Under the pieces are notes generated by a model. That model worked only from the letters and a program-made list of their open reading frames with translations. It was not told the DNA's origin and did not search any database. 64,000 bases of DNA from Auanema rhodensis (taxonomy: Eukaryota; Nematoda; Chromadorea; Rhabditida; Rhabditidae): the NCBI GenBank assembly GCA_964057225.1, contig OZ059894.1:21978476-22042475 (forward strand), read 5' to 3'. A program made the position numbers and the translations under genes. Below are positions 27,730-38,660 of this stretch, one piece after another. Each line of letters opens with the position of its first letter. Within the stretch, counting starts at the first letter, position 1.

Positions 27730-30537
27730 CCTGAAGAATTAATTTTTTCGTTGAATAACCTTGTCTATCGTCTTTGCCTTGAAAAATGGAATCTAAAAAC
27801 ATCTACTTTTTGCTAAATTATTTTGAAATTTTTCGAAAAAATTTTTGTCAAAATGTTTTTGGAAGCAATGTTGAGTGTACATGGAAACTCAACACACACT
27901 AATGCATCATTTTTCAAACGATCATAACTAATTTTTGTATTAAGCGTTTCTCAATGTTGTATAGTGCATTCGATGCGGATTTTTAAGCTGCGTCGATCTG
28001 TGTTATCAGATTTGCGCTAGCTTAAAAATGCACCGAGATATCAACTGATATAAGTTCACACTTATATCCTCGATTTTCACCCTGAAGAATTAATTTTTTC
28101 GTTGAATAACATTGTCTATCGTCTTTGCCTTGAAAAATGGAATCTAAAAACATCTACTTTTTGCTAAATTATTTTGAAATTTTTCGAAAAAATTTTTGTC
28201 AAAATGTTTTTGGAAGCAATGTTGAGTGTACATGGAAACTCAACATACACTAATGCATCATTTTTCAAACGATCATAACTAATTTTTGTATTAAGCGTTT
28301 CTCAATGTAGTATAGTGCATTCGATGCGGTTTTTCAAGCTGCGTCGATCTGTGTTATCAGATTTGCGCTAGCTTAAAAATGCACCGAGATATCAACTGAT
28401 ATAAGTTCACACTTATATCCTCGATTTTCACCCTGAAGAATTAATTTTTTCGTTGAATAACATTGTCCATCGTCTTTGCCTTAAAAAAAGGAATCTAAAA
28501 ACATCTACTTTTTGCTAAATTATTTTGAAATTTTTCGAAAAAATTTTTGTCAAAATGTTTTTGGAAGCAATGTTGAGTGTACATGGAAACTCAACATACA
28601 CTAATGCATCATTTTTCAAACGATCATAACTAATTTGTGTATTAAGCGTTTCTCAATGTAGTATAGTGCATTCGATGCGGATTTTTAAGCTGCGTCGATC
28701 TGTGTTATCAGATTTGCGCTAGCTTAAAAATGCACCGAGATATCAACTGATATAAGTTTACACTTATATCCTCGATTTTCACCCTGAAGAATTAATTTTT
28801 TCGTTGAATAACATTGTCCATCGTCTTTGCCTTAAAAAAAGGAATCTAAAAACATCTACTTTTTGCTAAATTATTTTGAAATTTTTCGAAAAAATTTTTG
28901 TCAAAATGTTTTTTGAAGCAATGTTGAGTGTACATGGAAACTCAACATACACTAATGCATCATTTTTCAAACGAACATAACTAATTTTTGTATCAAGCGT
29001 TTCTCAATGTAGTATAGTGCATTCGATGCGGATTTTTAAGCTGCGTCGATCTGTGTTATCAAATTTGCGCTAGCTTAAAAATGCACCGAGATATCAACTG
29101 ATATAAGTTCACACTTATATCCTCGATTTTCACCCTGAAGAATTAATTTTTTCGTTGAATAACATTGTCCATCGTCTTTGCCTTAAAAACAGGAATCTAA
29201 AAACATCTACTTTTTGCTAAATTATTATGAAATTTTTCGAAAAAATTTTTGTCAAAATGTTTTTGGAAGCAATGTTGAGTGTACATGGAAACTCAACATA
29301 CACTAATGCATCATTTTTCAAACGATCATAACTAATTTTTGTATTAAGCGTTTCTTAATGTAGTATAGTGCATTCGATGCGGTTTTTCAAGCTGCGTCGA
29401 TCTGTGTTATCAGATTTGCGCTAGCTTAAAAATGCACCGAGATATCAACTGATATAAGTTCACACTTATATCCTCGATTTTCACCCTGAAGAATTAATTT
29501 TTTCGTTGAATAACCTTGTCTATCGTCTTTGCCTTGAAAAATGGAATCTAAAAACATCTACTTTTTGCTAAATTATTTTGATATTTTTCGAAAAAATTTT
29601 TGTCAAAATGTTTTTGGAAGCAATGTTGAGTGTACATGGAAACTCAACACACACTAATGCATCATTTTTCAAACGATCATAACTAATTTTTGTATTAAGC
29701 GTTTCTCAATGTTGTATAGTGCATTCGATGCGGATTTTTAAGCTGCGTCGATCTGTGTTATCAGATTTGCGCTAGCTTAAAAATGCACCGAGATATCAAC
29801 TGATATAAGTTCACACTTATATCCTCGATTTTCACCCTGAAGAATTAATTTTTTCGTTGAATAACATTGTCTATCGTCTTTGCCTTGAAAAATGGAATAT
29901 AAAAACATCTACTTTTTGCTAAATTATTTTGAAATTTTTCGAAAAAATTTTTGTCAAAATGTTTTTGGAAGCAATGTTGAGTGTACATGGAAACTCAACA
30001 TACACTAATGCATCATTTTTCAAACGATCATAACTAATTTTTGTATTAAGCGTTTCTTAATGTAGTATAGTGCATTCGATGCGGTTTTTCAAGCTGCGTC
30101 GATCTGTGTTATCAGATTTGCGCTAGCTTAAAAATGCACCGAGATATCAACTGATATAAGTTCACACTTATATCCTCGATTTTCACCCTGAAGAATTAAT
30201 TTTTTCGTTGAATAACATTGTCTATCGTCTTTGCCTTGAAAAATGGAATCTAAAAACATCTACTTTTTGCTAAATTATTTTGAAATTTTTCGAAAAAATT
30301 TTTGTCAAAATGTTTTTGGAAGCAATGTTGAGTGTACATGGAAACTCAACATACACTAATGCATCATTTTTCAAACGATCATAACTAATTTTTGTATCAA
30401 GCGTTTCTTGATGTAGTATAGTGCATTCGATGCGGATTTTTAAGCTGCGTCGATCTGTGTTATCAGATTTGCGCTAGCTTAAAAATGCACCGAGATATCA
30501 ACTGATATAAGTTCACACTTATATCCTCGATTTTCAC

Positions 30538-33500
30538 CCTGAAGAATTAATTTTTTCGTTGAATAACATTGTCTATCGTCTTTGCCTTGAAAAATGGAAT
30601 CTAAAAACATCTACTTTTTGCTAAATTATTTTGAAATTTTTCGAAAAAATTTTTGTCAAAATGTTTTTTGAAGCAATGTTGAGTGTACATGGAAACTCAA
30701 CATACACTAATGCATCATTTTTCAAACGAACATAACTAATTTTTGTATCAAGCGTTTCTCAATGTAGTATAGTGCATTCGATGCGGATTTTTAAGCTGCG
30801 TCGATCTGTGTTATCAAATTTGCGCTAGCTTAAAAATGCACCGAGATATCAACTGATATAAGTTCACACTTATATCCTCGATTTTCACCCTGAAGAATTA
30901 ATTTTTTCGTTGAATAACATTGTCCATCGTCTTTGCCTTAAAAAAAGGAATCTAAAAACATCTACTTTTTGCTAAATTATTTTGAAATTTTTCGAAAAAA
31001 TTTTTGTCAAAATGTTTTTTGAAGCAATGTTGAGTGTACATGGAAACTCAACATACACTAATGCATCATTTTTCAAACGAACATAACTAATTTTTGTATC
31101 AAGCGTTTCTCAATGTAGTATAGTGCATTCGATGCGGATTTTTAAGCTGCGTCGATCTGTGTTATCAAATTTGCGCTAGATTAAAAATGCACCGAGATAT
31201 CAACTGATATAAGTTCACACTTATATCCTCGATTTTCACCCTGAAGAATTAATTTTTTCGTTGAATAACATTGTCCATCGTCTTTGCCTTAAAAACAGGA
31301 ATCTAAAAACATCTACTTTTTGCTAAATTATTATGAAATTTTTCGAAAAAATTTTTGTCAAAATGTTTTTGGAAGCAATGTTGAGTGTACATGGAAACTC
31401 AACATACACTAATGCATCATTTTTCAAACGATCATAACTAATTTTTGTATTAAGCGTTTCTTAATGTAGTATAGTGCATTCGATGCGGTTTTTCAAGCTG
31501 CGTCGATCTGTGTTATCAGATTTGCGCTAGCTTAAAAATGCACCGAGATATCAACTGATATAAGTTCACACTTATATCCTCGATTTTCACCCTGAAGAAT
31601 TAATTTTTTCGTTGAATAACATTGTCTATCGTCTTTGCCTTGAAAAATGGAATCTAAAAACATCTACTTTTTGCTAAATTATTTTGAAATTTTTCGAAAA
31701 AATTTTTGTCAAAATGTTTTTTGAAGCAATGTTGAGTGTACATGGAAACTCAACATACACTAATGCATCATTTTTCAAACGAACATAACTAATTTTTGTA
31801 TCAAGCGTTTCTCAATGTAGTATAGTGCATTCGATGCGGATTTTTAAGCTGCGTCGATCTGTGTTATCAAATTTGCGCTAGCTTAAAAATGCACCGAGAT
31901 ATCAACTGATATAAGTTCACACTTATATCCTCGATTTTCACCCTGAAGAATTAATTTTTTCGTTGAATAACATTGTCCATCGTCTTTGCCTTAAAAAAAG
32001 GAATCTAAAAACATCTACTTTTTGCTAAATTATTTTGAAATTTTTCGAAAAAATTTTTGTCAAAATGTTTTTTGAAGCAATGTTGAGTGTACATGGAAAC
32101 TCAACATACACTAATGCATCATTTTTCAAACGAACATAACTAATTTTTGTATCAAGCGTTTCTCAATGTAGTATAGTGCATTCGATGCGGATTTTTAAGC
32201 TGCGTCGATCTGTGTTATCAAATTTGCGCTAGCTTAAAAATGCACCGAGATATCAACTGATATAAGTTCACACTTATATCCTCGATTTTCACCCTGAAGA
32301 ATTAATTTTTTCGTTGAATAACATTGTCCATCGTCTTTGCCTTAAAAACAGGAATCTAAAAACATCTACTTTTTGCTAAATTATTATGAAATTTTTCGAA
32401 AAAATTTTTGTCAAAATGTTTTTGGAAGCAATGTTGAGTGTACATGGAAACTCAACATACACTAATGCATCATTTTTCAAACGATCATAACTAATTTTTG
32501 TATTAAGCGTTTCTTAATGTAGTATAGTGCATTCGATGCGGTTTTTCAAGCTGCGTCGATCTGTGTTATCAGATTTGCGCTAGCTTAAAAATGCACCGAG
32601 ATATCAACTGATATAAGTTCACACTTATATCCTCGATTTTCACCCTGAAGAATTAATTTTTTCGTTGAATAACCTTGTCTATCGTCTTTGCCTTGAAAAA
32701 TGGAATCTAAAAACATCTACTTTTTGCTAAATTATTTTGAAATTTTTCGAAAAAATTTTTGTCAAAATGTTTTTGGAAGCAATGTTGAGTGTACATGGAA
32801 ACTCAACACACACTAATGCATCATTTTTCAAACGATCATAACTAATTTTTGTATTAAGCGTTTCTCAATGTTGTATAGTGCATTCGATGCGGATTTTTAA
32901 GCTGCGTCGATCTGTGTTATCAGATTTGCGCTAGCTTAAAAATGCACCGAGATATCAACTGATATAAGTTCACACTTATATCCTCGATTTTCACCCTGAA
33001 GAATTAATTTTTTCGTTGAATAACATTGTCTATCGTCTTTGCCTTGAAAAATGGAATCTAAAAACATCTACTTTTTGCTAAATTATTTTGAAATTTTTCG
33101 AAAAAATTTTTGTCAAAATGTTTTTTGAAGCAATGTTGAGTGTACATGGAAACTCAACATACACTAATGCATCATTTTTCAAACGAACATAACTAATTTT
33201 TGTATCAAGCGTTTCTCAATGTAGTATAGTGCATTCGATGCGGATTTTTAAGCTGCGTCGATCTGTGTTATCAAATTTGCGCTAGCTTAAAAATGCACCG
33301 AGATATCAACTGATATAAGTTCACACTTATATCCTCGATTTTCACCCTGAAGAATTAATTTTTTCGTTGAATAACATTGTCCATCGTCTTTGCCTTAAAA
33401 AAAGGAATCTAAAAACATCTACTTTTTGCTAAATTATTTTGAAATTTTTCGAAAAAATTTTTGTCAAAATGTTTTTTGAAGCAATGTTGAGTGTACATGG

Positions 33501-34047
33501 AAACTCAACATACACTAATGCATCATTTTTCAAACGAACATAACTAATTTTTGTATCAAGCGTTTCTCAATGTAGTATAGTGCATTCGATGCGGATTTTT
33601 AAGCTGCGTCGATCTGTGTTATCAAATTTGCGCTAGCTTAAAAATGCACCGAGATATCAACTGATATAAGTTCACACTTATATCCTCGATTTTCACCCTG
33701 AAGAATTAATTTTTTCGTTGAATAACATTGTCCATCGTCTTTGCCTTAAAAACAGGAATCTAAAAACATCTACTTTTTGCTAAATTATTATGAAATTTTT
33801 CGAAAAAATTTTTGTCAAAATGTTTTTGGAAGCAATGTTGAGTGTACATGGAAACTCAACATACACTAATGCATCATTTTTCAAACGATCATAACTAATT
33901 TTTGTATTAAGCGTTTCTTAATGTAGCATAGTGCATTCGATGCGGTTTTTCAAGCTGCGTCGATCTGTGTTATCAGATTTGCGCTAGCTTAAAAATGCAC
34001 CGAGATATCAACTGATATAAGTTCACACTTATATCCTCGATTTTCAC
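30538..34047. repeat. repeated three-monomer block (three copies, one spacer monomer)
   Basis: The order GAAAAATGG/GAACAT, AAAAAAAGG/GAACAT, ACAGG/TTATTATGAA occurs at 30538, 31591 and 32995. An ATAACCTTG/CTCAATGTTG monomer (32644) separates the second and third copies and another follows the third. The latter two blocks therefore show a four-monomer (1404-bp) period. Confidence 0.75.
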
Positions 34048-35067
34048 CCTGAAGAATTAATTTTTTCGTTGAATAACCTTGTCTATCGTCTTTGCCTTGA
34101 AAAATGGAATCTAAAAACATCTACTTTTTGCTAAATTATTTTGAAATTTTTCGAAAAAATTTTTGTCAAAATGTTTTTGGAAGCAATGTTGAGTGTACAT
34201 GGAAACTCAACACACACTAATGCATCATTTTTCAAACGATCATAACTAATTTTTGTATTAAGCGTTTCTCAATGTTGTATAGTGCATTCGATGCGGATTT
34301 TTAAGCTGCGTCGATCTGTGTTATCAGATTTGCGCTAGCTTAAAAATGCACCGAGATATCAACTGATATAAGTTCACACTTATATCCTCGATTTTCACCC
34401 TGAAGAATTAATTTTTTCGTTGAATAACATTGTCTATCGTCTTTGCCTTGAAAAATGGAATCTAAAAACATCTACTTTTTGCTAAATTATTTTGAAATTT
34501 TTCGAAAAAATTTTTGTCAAAATGTTTTTGGAAGCAATGTTGAGTGTACATGGAAACTCAACATACACTAATGCATCATTTTTCAAACGATCATAACTAA
34601 TTTTTGTATTAAGCGTTTCTTAATGTAGTATAGTGCATTCGATGCGGTTTTTCAAGCTGCGTCGATCTGTGTTATCAGATTTGCGCTAGCTTAAAAATGC
34701 ACCGAGATATCAACTGATATAAGTTCACACATATATCCTCGATTTTCACCCTGAAGAATTAATTTTTTCGTTGAATAACCTTGTCTATCGTCTTTGCCTT
34801 GAAAAATGGAATCTAAAAACATCTACTTTTTGCTAAATTATTTTGAAATTTTTCGAAAAAATTTTTGTCAAAATGTTTTTGGAAGCAATGTTGAGTGTAC
34901 ATGGAAACTCAACACACACTAATGCATCATTTTTCAAACGATCATAACTAATTTTTGTATTAAGCGTTTCTCAATGTTGTATAGTGCATTCGATGCGGAT
35001 TTTTAAGCTGCGTCGATCTGTGTTATCAGATTTGCGCTAGCTTAAAAATGCACCGAGATATCAACTG

Positions 35068-35072
35068 ATATA
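35068..35072. repeat. target-site duplication, left copy (ATATA)
   Basis: The satellite matches up to and including ATATA here, then breaks. The array resumes with a second ATATA at 35469-35473. The net length gain over the 351-bp register is 401 bp, exactly a 396-bp insert plus 5 bp. Confidence 0.85.
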
Positions 35073-35130
35073 TCGCTTGAGACCAATAGCTAGAATAAAC
35101 TATAAAGAATATTTATGAAATTAATGTTTT

Positions 35131-35138
35131 GGTCGTTG
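35131..35138. repeat. GGTCGTTG direct repeat inside the insertion, copy 1
   Basis: The octamer recurs at 35403-35410 in the same orientation, about 60 bp from each end of the element. It may be a remnant of a longer terminal or subterminal repeat; on its own an 8-bp match is weak. Confidence 0.5.
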
Positions 35139-35239
35139 GGAGCCATCACGTAACAAAAACGTGAAAAAGATAAAAAGAAACAAAATAATAATGAAAATCA
35201 AATTAAAGAATCAAATACGTCTTCTTTGAGGCGGGAATG

Positions 35240-35256
35240 TTCTGATCTAATCAGAA
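35240..35256. other. inverted repeat in the insertion (7-bp arms, 3-nt loop)
   Basis: TTCTGAT and ATCAGAA flank CTA as a perfect dyad near the middle of the element. Confidence 0.7.
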
Positions 35257-35318
35257 ATTGAAGATAATTAATGAAGAACATGAATAATCTTTACCATTTT
35301 TGAATCATTATTATAAAA

Positions 35319-35336
35319 CACGTGAAAGTTCACGTG
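35319..35336. other. inverted repeat in the insertion (8-bp arms, 2-nt spacer)
   Basis: CACGTGAA and TTCACGTG flank AG. The dyad therefore holds two CACGTG hexamers, the E-box core bound by some bHLH factors. Whether they act as promoter elements is unknown. Confidence 0.7.
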
Positions 35337-35402
35337 AGAGTCATTTTTCATTGTTTTTGTTATTAACATTTTTTATTCTTCGAGTTAACACTTATAATAA
35401 TC

Positions 35403-35410
35403 GGTCGTTG
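35403..35410. repeat. GGTCGTTG direct repeat inside the insertion, copy 2
   Basis: This is the second copy of the subterminal octamer. The sequence before each copy is AT-rich and loosely similar. Confidence 0.5.
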
Positions 35411-35468
35411 CCAATTATTTATAATAAATAGTTATAATATATTTTGTGTTCTTTGTTTATTCAAGACA

Positions 35469-35473
35469 ATATA
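35469..35473. repeat. target-site duplication, right copy (ATATA)
   Basis: This is the right copy of the 5-bp duplication. The satellite continues from here as ATATAAGTTCACAC with the normal sequence. Confidence 0.85.
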
Positions 35474-35501
35474 AGTTCACACTTATATCCTCGATTTTCA
35501 C

Positions 35502-38500
35502 CCTGAAGAATTAATTTTTTCGTTGAATAACATTGTCTATCGTCTTTGCCTTGAAAAATGGAATCTAAAAACATCTACTTTTTGCTAAATTATTTTGAAA
35601 TTTTTCGAAAAAATTTTTGTCAAAATGTTTTTGGAAGCAATGTTGAGTGTACATGGAAACTCAACATACACTAATGCATCATTTTTCAAACGATCATAAC
35701 TAATTTTTGTATTAAGCGTTTCTTAATGTAGTATAGTGCATTCGATGCGGTTTTTCAAGCTGCGTCGATCTGTGTTATCAGATTTGCGCTAGCTTAAAAA
35801 TGCACCGAGATATCAACTGATATAAGTTCACACTTATATCCTCGATTTTCACCCTGAAGAATTAATTTTTTCGTTGAATAACATTGTCTATCGTCTTTGC
35901 CTTGAAAAATGGAATCTAAAAACATCTACTTTTTGCTAAATTATTTTGAAATTTTTCGAAAAAATTTTTGTCAAAATGTTTTTGGAAGCAATGTTGAGTG
36001 TACATGGAAACTCAACATACACTAATGCATCATTTTTCAAACGATCATAACTAATTTTTGTATCAAGCGTTTCTTGATGTAGTATAGTGCATTCGATGCG
36101 GATTTTTAAGCTGCGTCGATCTGTGTTATCAGATTTGCGCTAGCTTAAAAATGCACCGAGATATCAACTGATATAAGTTCACACTTATATCCTCGATTTT
36201 CACCCTGAAGAATTAATTTTTTCGTTGAATAACATTGTCTATCGTCTTTGCCTTGAAAAATGGAATCTAAAAACATCTACTTTTTGCTAAATTATTTTGA
36301 AATTTTTCGAAAAAATTTTTGTCAAAATGTTTTTTGAAGCAATGTTGAGTGTACATGGAAACTCAACATACACTAATGCATCATTTTTCAAACGAACATA
36401 ACTAATTTTTGTATCAAGCGTTTCTCAATGTAGTATAGTGCATTCGATGCGGATTTTTAAGCTGCGTCGATCTGTGTTATCAAATTTGCGCTAGCTTAAA
36501 AATGCACCGAGATATCAACTGATATAAGTTCACACTTATATCCTCGATTTTCACCCTGAAGAATTAATTTTTTCGTTGAATAACATTGTCCATCGTCTTT
36601 GCCTTAAAAACAGGAATCTAAAAACATCTACTTTTTGCTAAATTATTATGAAATTTTTCGAAAAAATTTTTGTCAAAATGTTTTTGGAAGCAATGTTGAG
36701 TGTACATGGAAACTCAACATACACTAATGCATCATTTTTCAAACGATCATAACTAATTTTTGTATTAAGCGTTTCTTAATGTAGCATAGTGCATTCGATG
36801 CGGTTTTTCAAGCTGCGTCGATCTGTGTTATCAGATTTGCGCTAGCTTAAAAATGCACCGAGATATCAACTGATATAAGTTCACACTTATATCCTCGATT
36901 TTCACCCTGAAGAATTAATTTTTTCGTTGAATAACCTTGTCTATCGTCTTTGCCTTGAAAAATGGAATCTAAAAACATCTACTTTTTGCTAAATTATTTT
37001 GAAATTTTTCGAAAAAATTTTTGTCAAAATGTTTTTGGAAGCAATGTTGAGTGTACATGGAAACTCAACACACACTAATGCATCATTTTTCAAACGATCA
37101 TAACTAATTTTTGTATTAAGCGTTTCTCAATGTTGTATAGTGCATTCGATGCGGATTTTTAAGCTGCGTCGATCTGTGTTATCAGATTTGCGCTAGCTTA
37201 AAAATGCACCGAGATATCAACTGATATAAGTTCACACTTATATCCTCGATTTTCACCCTGAAGAATTAATTTTTTCGTTGAATAACATTGTCTATCGTCT
37301 TTGCCTTGAAAAATGGAATCTAAAAACATCTACTTTTTGCTAAATTATTTTGAAATTTTTCGAAAAAATTTTTGTCAAAATGTTTTTGGAAGCAATGTTG
37401 AGTGTACATGGAAACTCAACACACACTAATGCATCATTTTTCAAACGATCATAACTAATTTTTGTATTAAGCGTTTCTCAATGTTGTATAGTGCATTCGA
37501 TGCGGATTTTTAAGCTGCGTCGATCTGTGTTATCAGATTTGCGCTAGCTTAAAAATGCACCGAGATATCAACTGATATAAGTTCACACTTATATCCTCGA
37601 TTTTCACCCTGAAGAATTAATTTTTTCGTTGAATAACATTGTCTATCGTCTTTGCCTTGAAAAATGGAATCTAAAAACATCTACTTTTTGCTAAATTATT
37701 TTGAAATTTTTCGAAAAAATTTTTGTCAAAATGTTTTTGGAAGCAATGTTGAGTGTACATGGAAACTCAACATACACTAATGCATCATTTTTCAAACGAT
37801 CATAACTAATTTTTGTATTAAGCGTTTCTTAATGTAGTATAGTGCATTCGATGCGGTTTTTCAAGCTGCGTCGATCTGTGTTATCAGATTTGCGCTAGCT
37901 TAAAAATGCACCGAGATATCAACTGATATAAGTTCACACTTATATCCTCGATTTTCACCCTGAAGAATTAATTTTTTCGTTGAATAACATTGTCTATCGT
38001 CTTTGCCTTGAAAAATGGAATCTAAAAACATCTACTTTTTGCTAAATTATTTTGAAATTTTTCGAAAAAATTTTTGTCAAAATGTTTTTGGAAGCAATGT
38101 TGAGTGTACATGGAAACTCAACATACACTAATGCATCATTTTTCAAACGATCATAACTAATTTTTGTATCAAGCGTTTCTTGATGTAGTATAGTGCATTC
38201 GATGCGGATTTTTAAGCTGCGTCGATCTGTGTTATCAGATTTGCGCTAGCTTAAAAATGCACCGAGATATCAACTGATATAAGTTCACACTTATATCCTC
38301 GATTTTCACCCTGAAGAATTAATTTTTTCGTTGAATAACATTGTCTATCGTCTTTGCCTTGAAAAATGGAATCTAAAAACATCTACTTTTTGCTAAATTA
38401 TTTTGAAATTTTTCGAAAAAATTTTTGTCAAAATGTTTTTTGAAGCAATGTTGAGTGTACATGGAAACTCAACATACACTAATGCATCATTTTTCAAACG

Positions 38501-38660
38501 AACATAACTAATTTTTGTATCAAGCGTTTCTCAATGTAGTATAGTGCACTCGATGCGGATTTTTAAGCTGCGTCGATCTGTGTTATCAAATTTGCGCTAG
38601 CTTAAAAATGCACCGAGATATCAACTGATATAAGTTCACACTTATATCCTCGATTTTCAC
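35502..38660. repeat. six-monomer spaced duplication next to the insertion (2106 bp)
   Basis: Monomers at 35502, 35853 and 36204 (TTAATG with GCGG-T5-C; TTGATG; GAACAT/TCAAAT) repeat in order at 37608, 37959 and 38310. Each set is preceded by a CAACACAC/CTCAATGTTG monomer. The one before the first set is the copy broken by the insertion, and the one before the second set (37257) is intact. Confidence 0.75.

Larger units (their letters stand above)
1..35072. repeat. 351-bp satellite array, left arm (99 full monomers plus 323 bp of the 100th)
   Basis: The same 351-bp unit recurs head to tail, all copies in one orientation, with starts (CCTGAAGAATT) at 1, 352, 703 and so on to 34750. That start is exactly 99 periods from the first, so no net insertion or deletion has accumulated over 34.7 kb. 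Copies differ only by substitutions at a limited set of sites, many shared between distant copies. The phase chosen as monomer start is arbitrary. Such arrays typically form centromeric or pericentromeric heterochromatin; which applies here cannot be told from sequence. No gene is seen within it. I do not recognise the monomer as a named satellite family. Confidence 0.98.
16498..35072. repeat. array domain C, left part (52 copies plus the broken one)
   Basis: From 16498 a new class appears with TTTTTTGAAG, GAACATAACT and TCAAAT. It often precedes a class with TTAAAAACAGG and TTATTATAAA or TTATTATGAA. A linked pair of substitutions (GCGG followed by five T and C, A250T with T255C) appears at the end of the preceding monomer and marks this domain. 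Another class combines ATAACCTTG, CAACACAC and CTCAATGTTG (first at 21763). Confidence 0.75.
35073..35468. mobile_element. 396-bp non-satellite insertion, probably a non-autonomous transposon or degenerate solo LTR
   Basis: This is the only sequence in the window unrelated to the monomer. It is AT-rich, has no open frame of note, and is bounded by a 5-bp direct duplication of the target. The outermost bases are weakly inverted: TCGCTTGA at the left against TGTCTTGA for the reverse complement of the right end, 6 of 8 identical. A second similarity (GAATAAAC followed by AAAGAA) occurs a little inside both ends in inverted orientation. Read on the minus strand it begins TGT, as LTRs do, but ends GA rather than CA. 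It contains the direct repeat GGTCGTTG near both ends and two perfect short palindromes. Candidate identities are a MITE-like DNA element or a solo or rearranged LTR; I cannot choose. That it is a mobile insertion is much surer than its class. Confidence 0.8.

Noticed and set aside
35420-35430. AATAAA-like polyadenylation signal in the insertion
   Set aside because: The hexamer is expected by chance in such AT-rich DNA, and no transcript or gene precedes it.
35073-35468. Intact LTR retrotransposon or protein-coding transposon
   Set aside because: It is too short, has no meaningful open frame and no paired LTRs; the ends do not form TG...CA. It is annotated only as an unclassified insertion.
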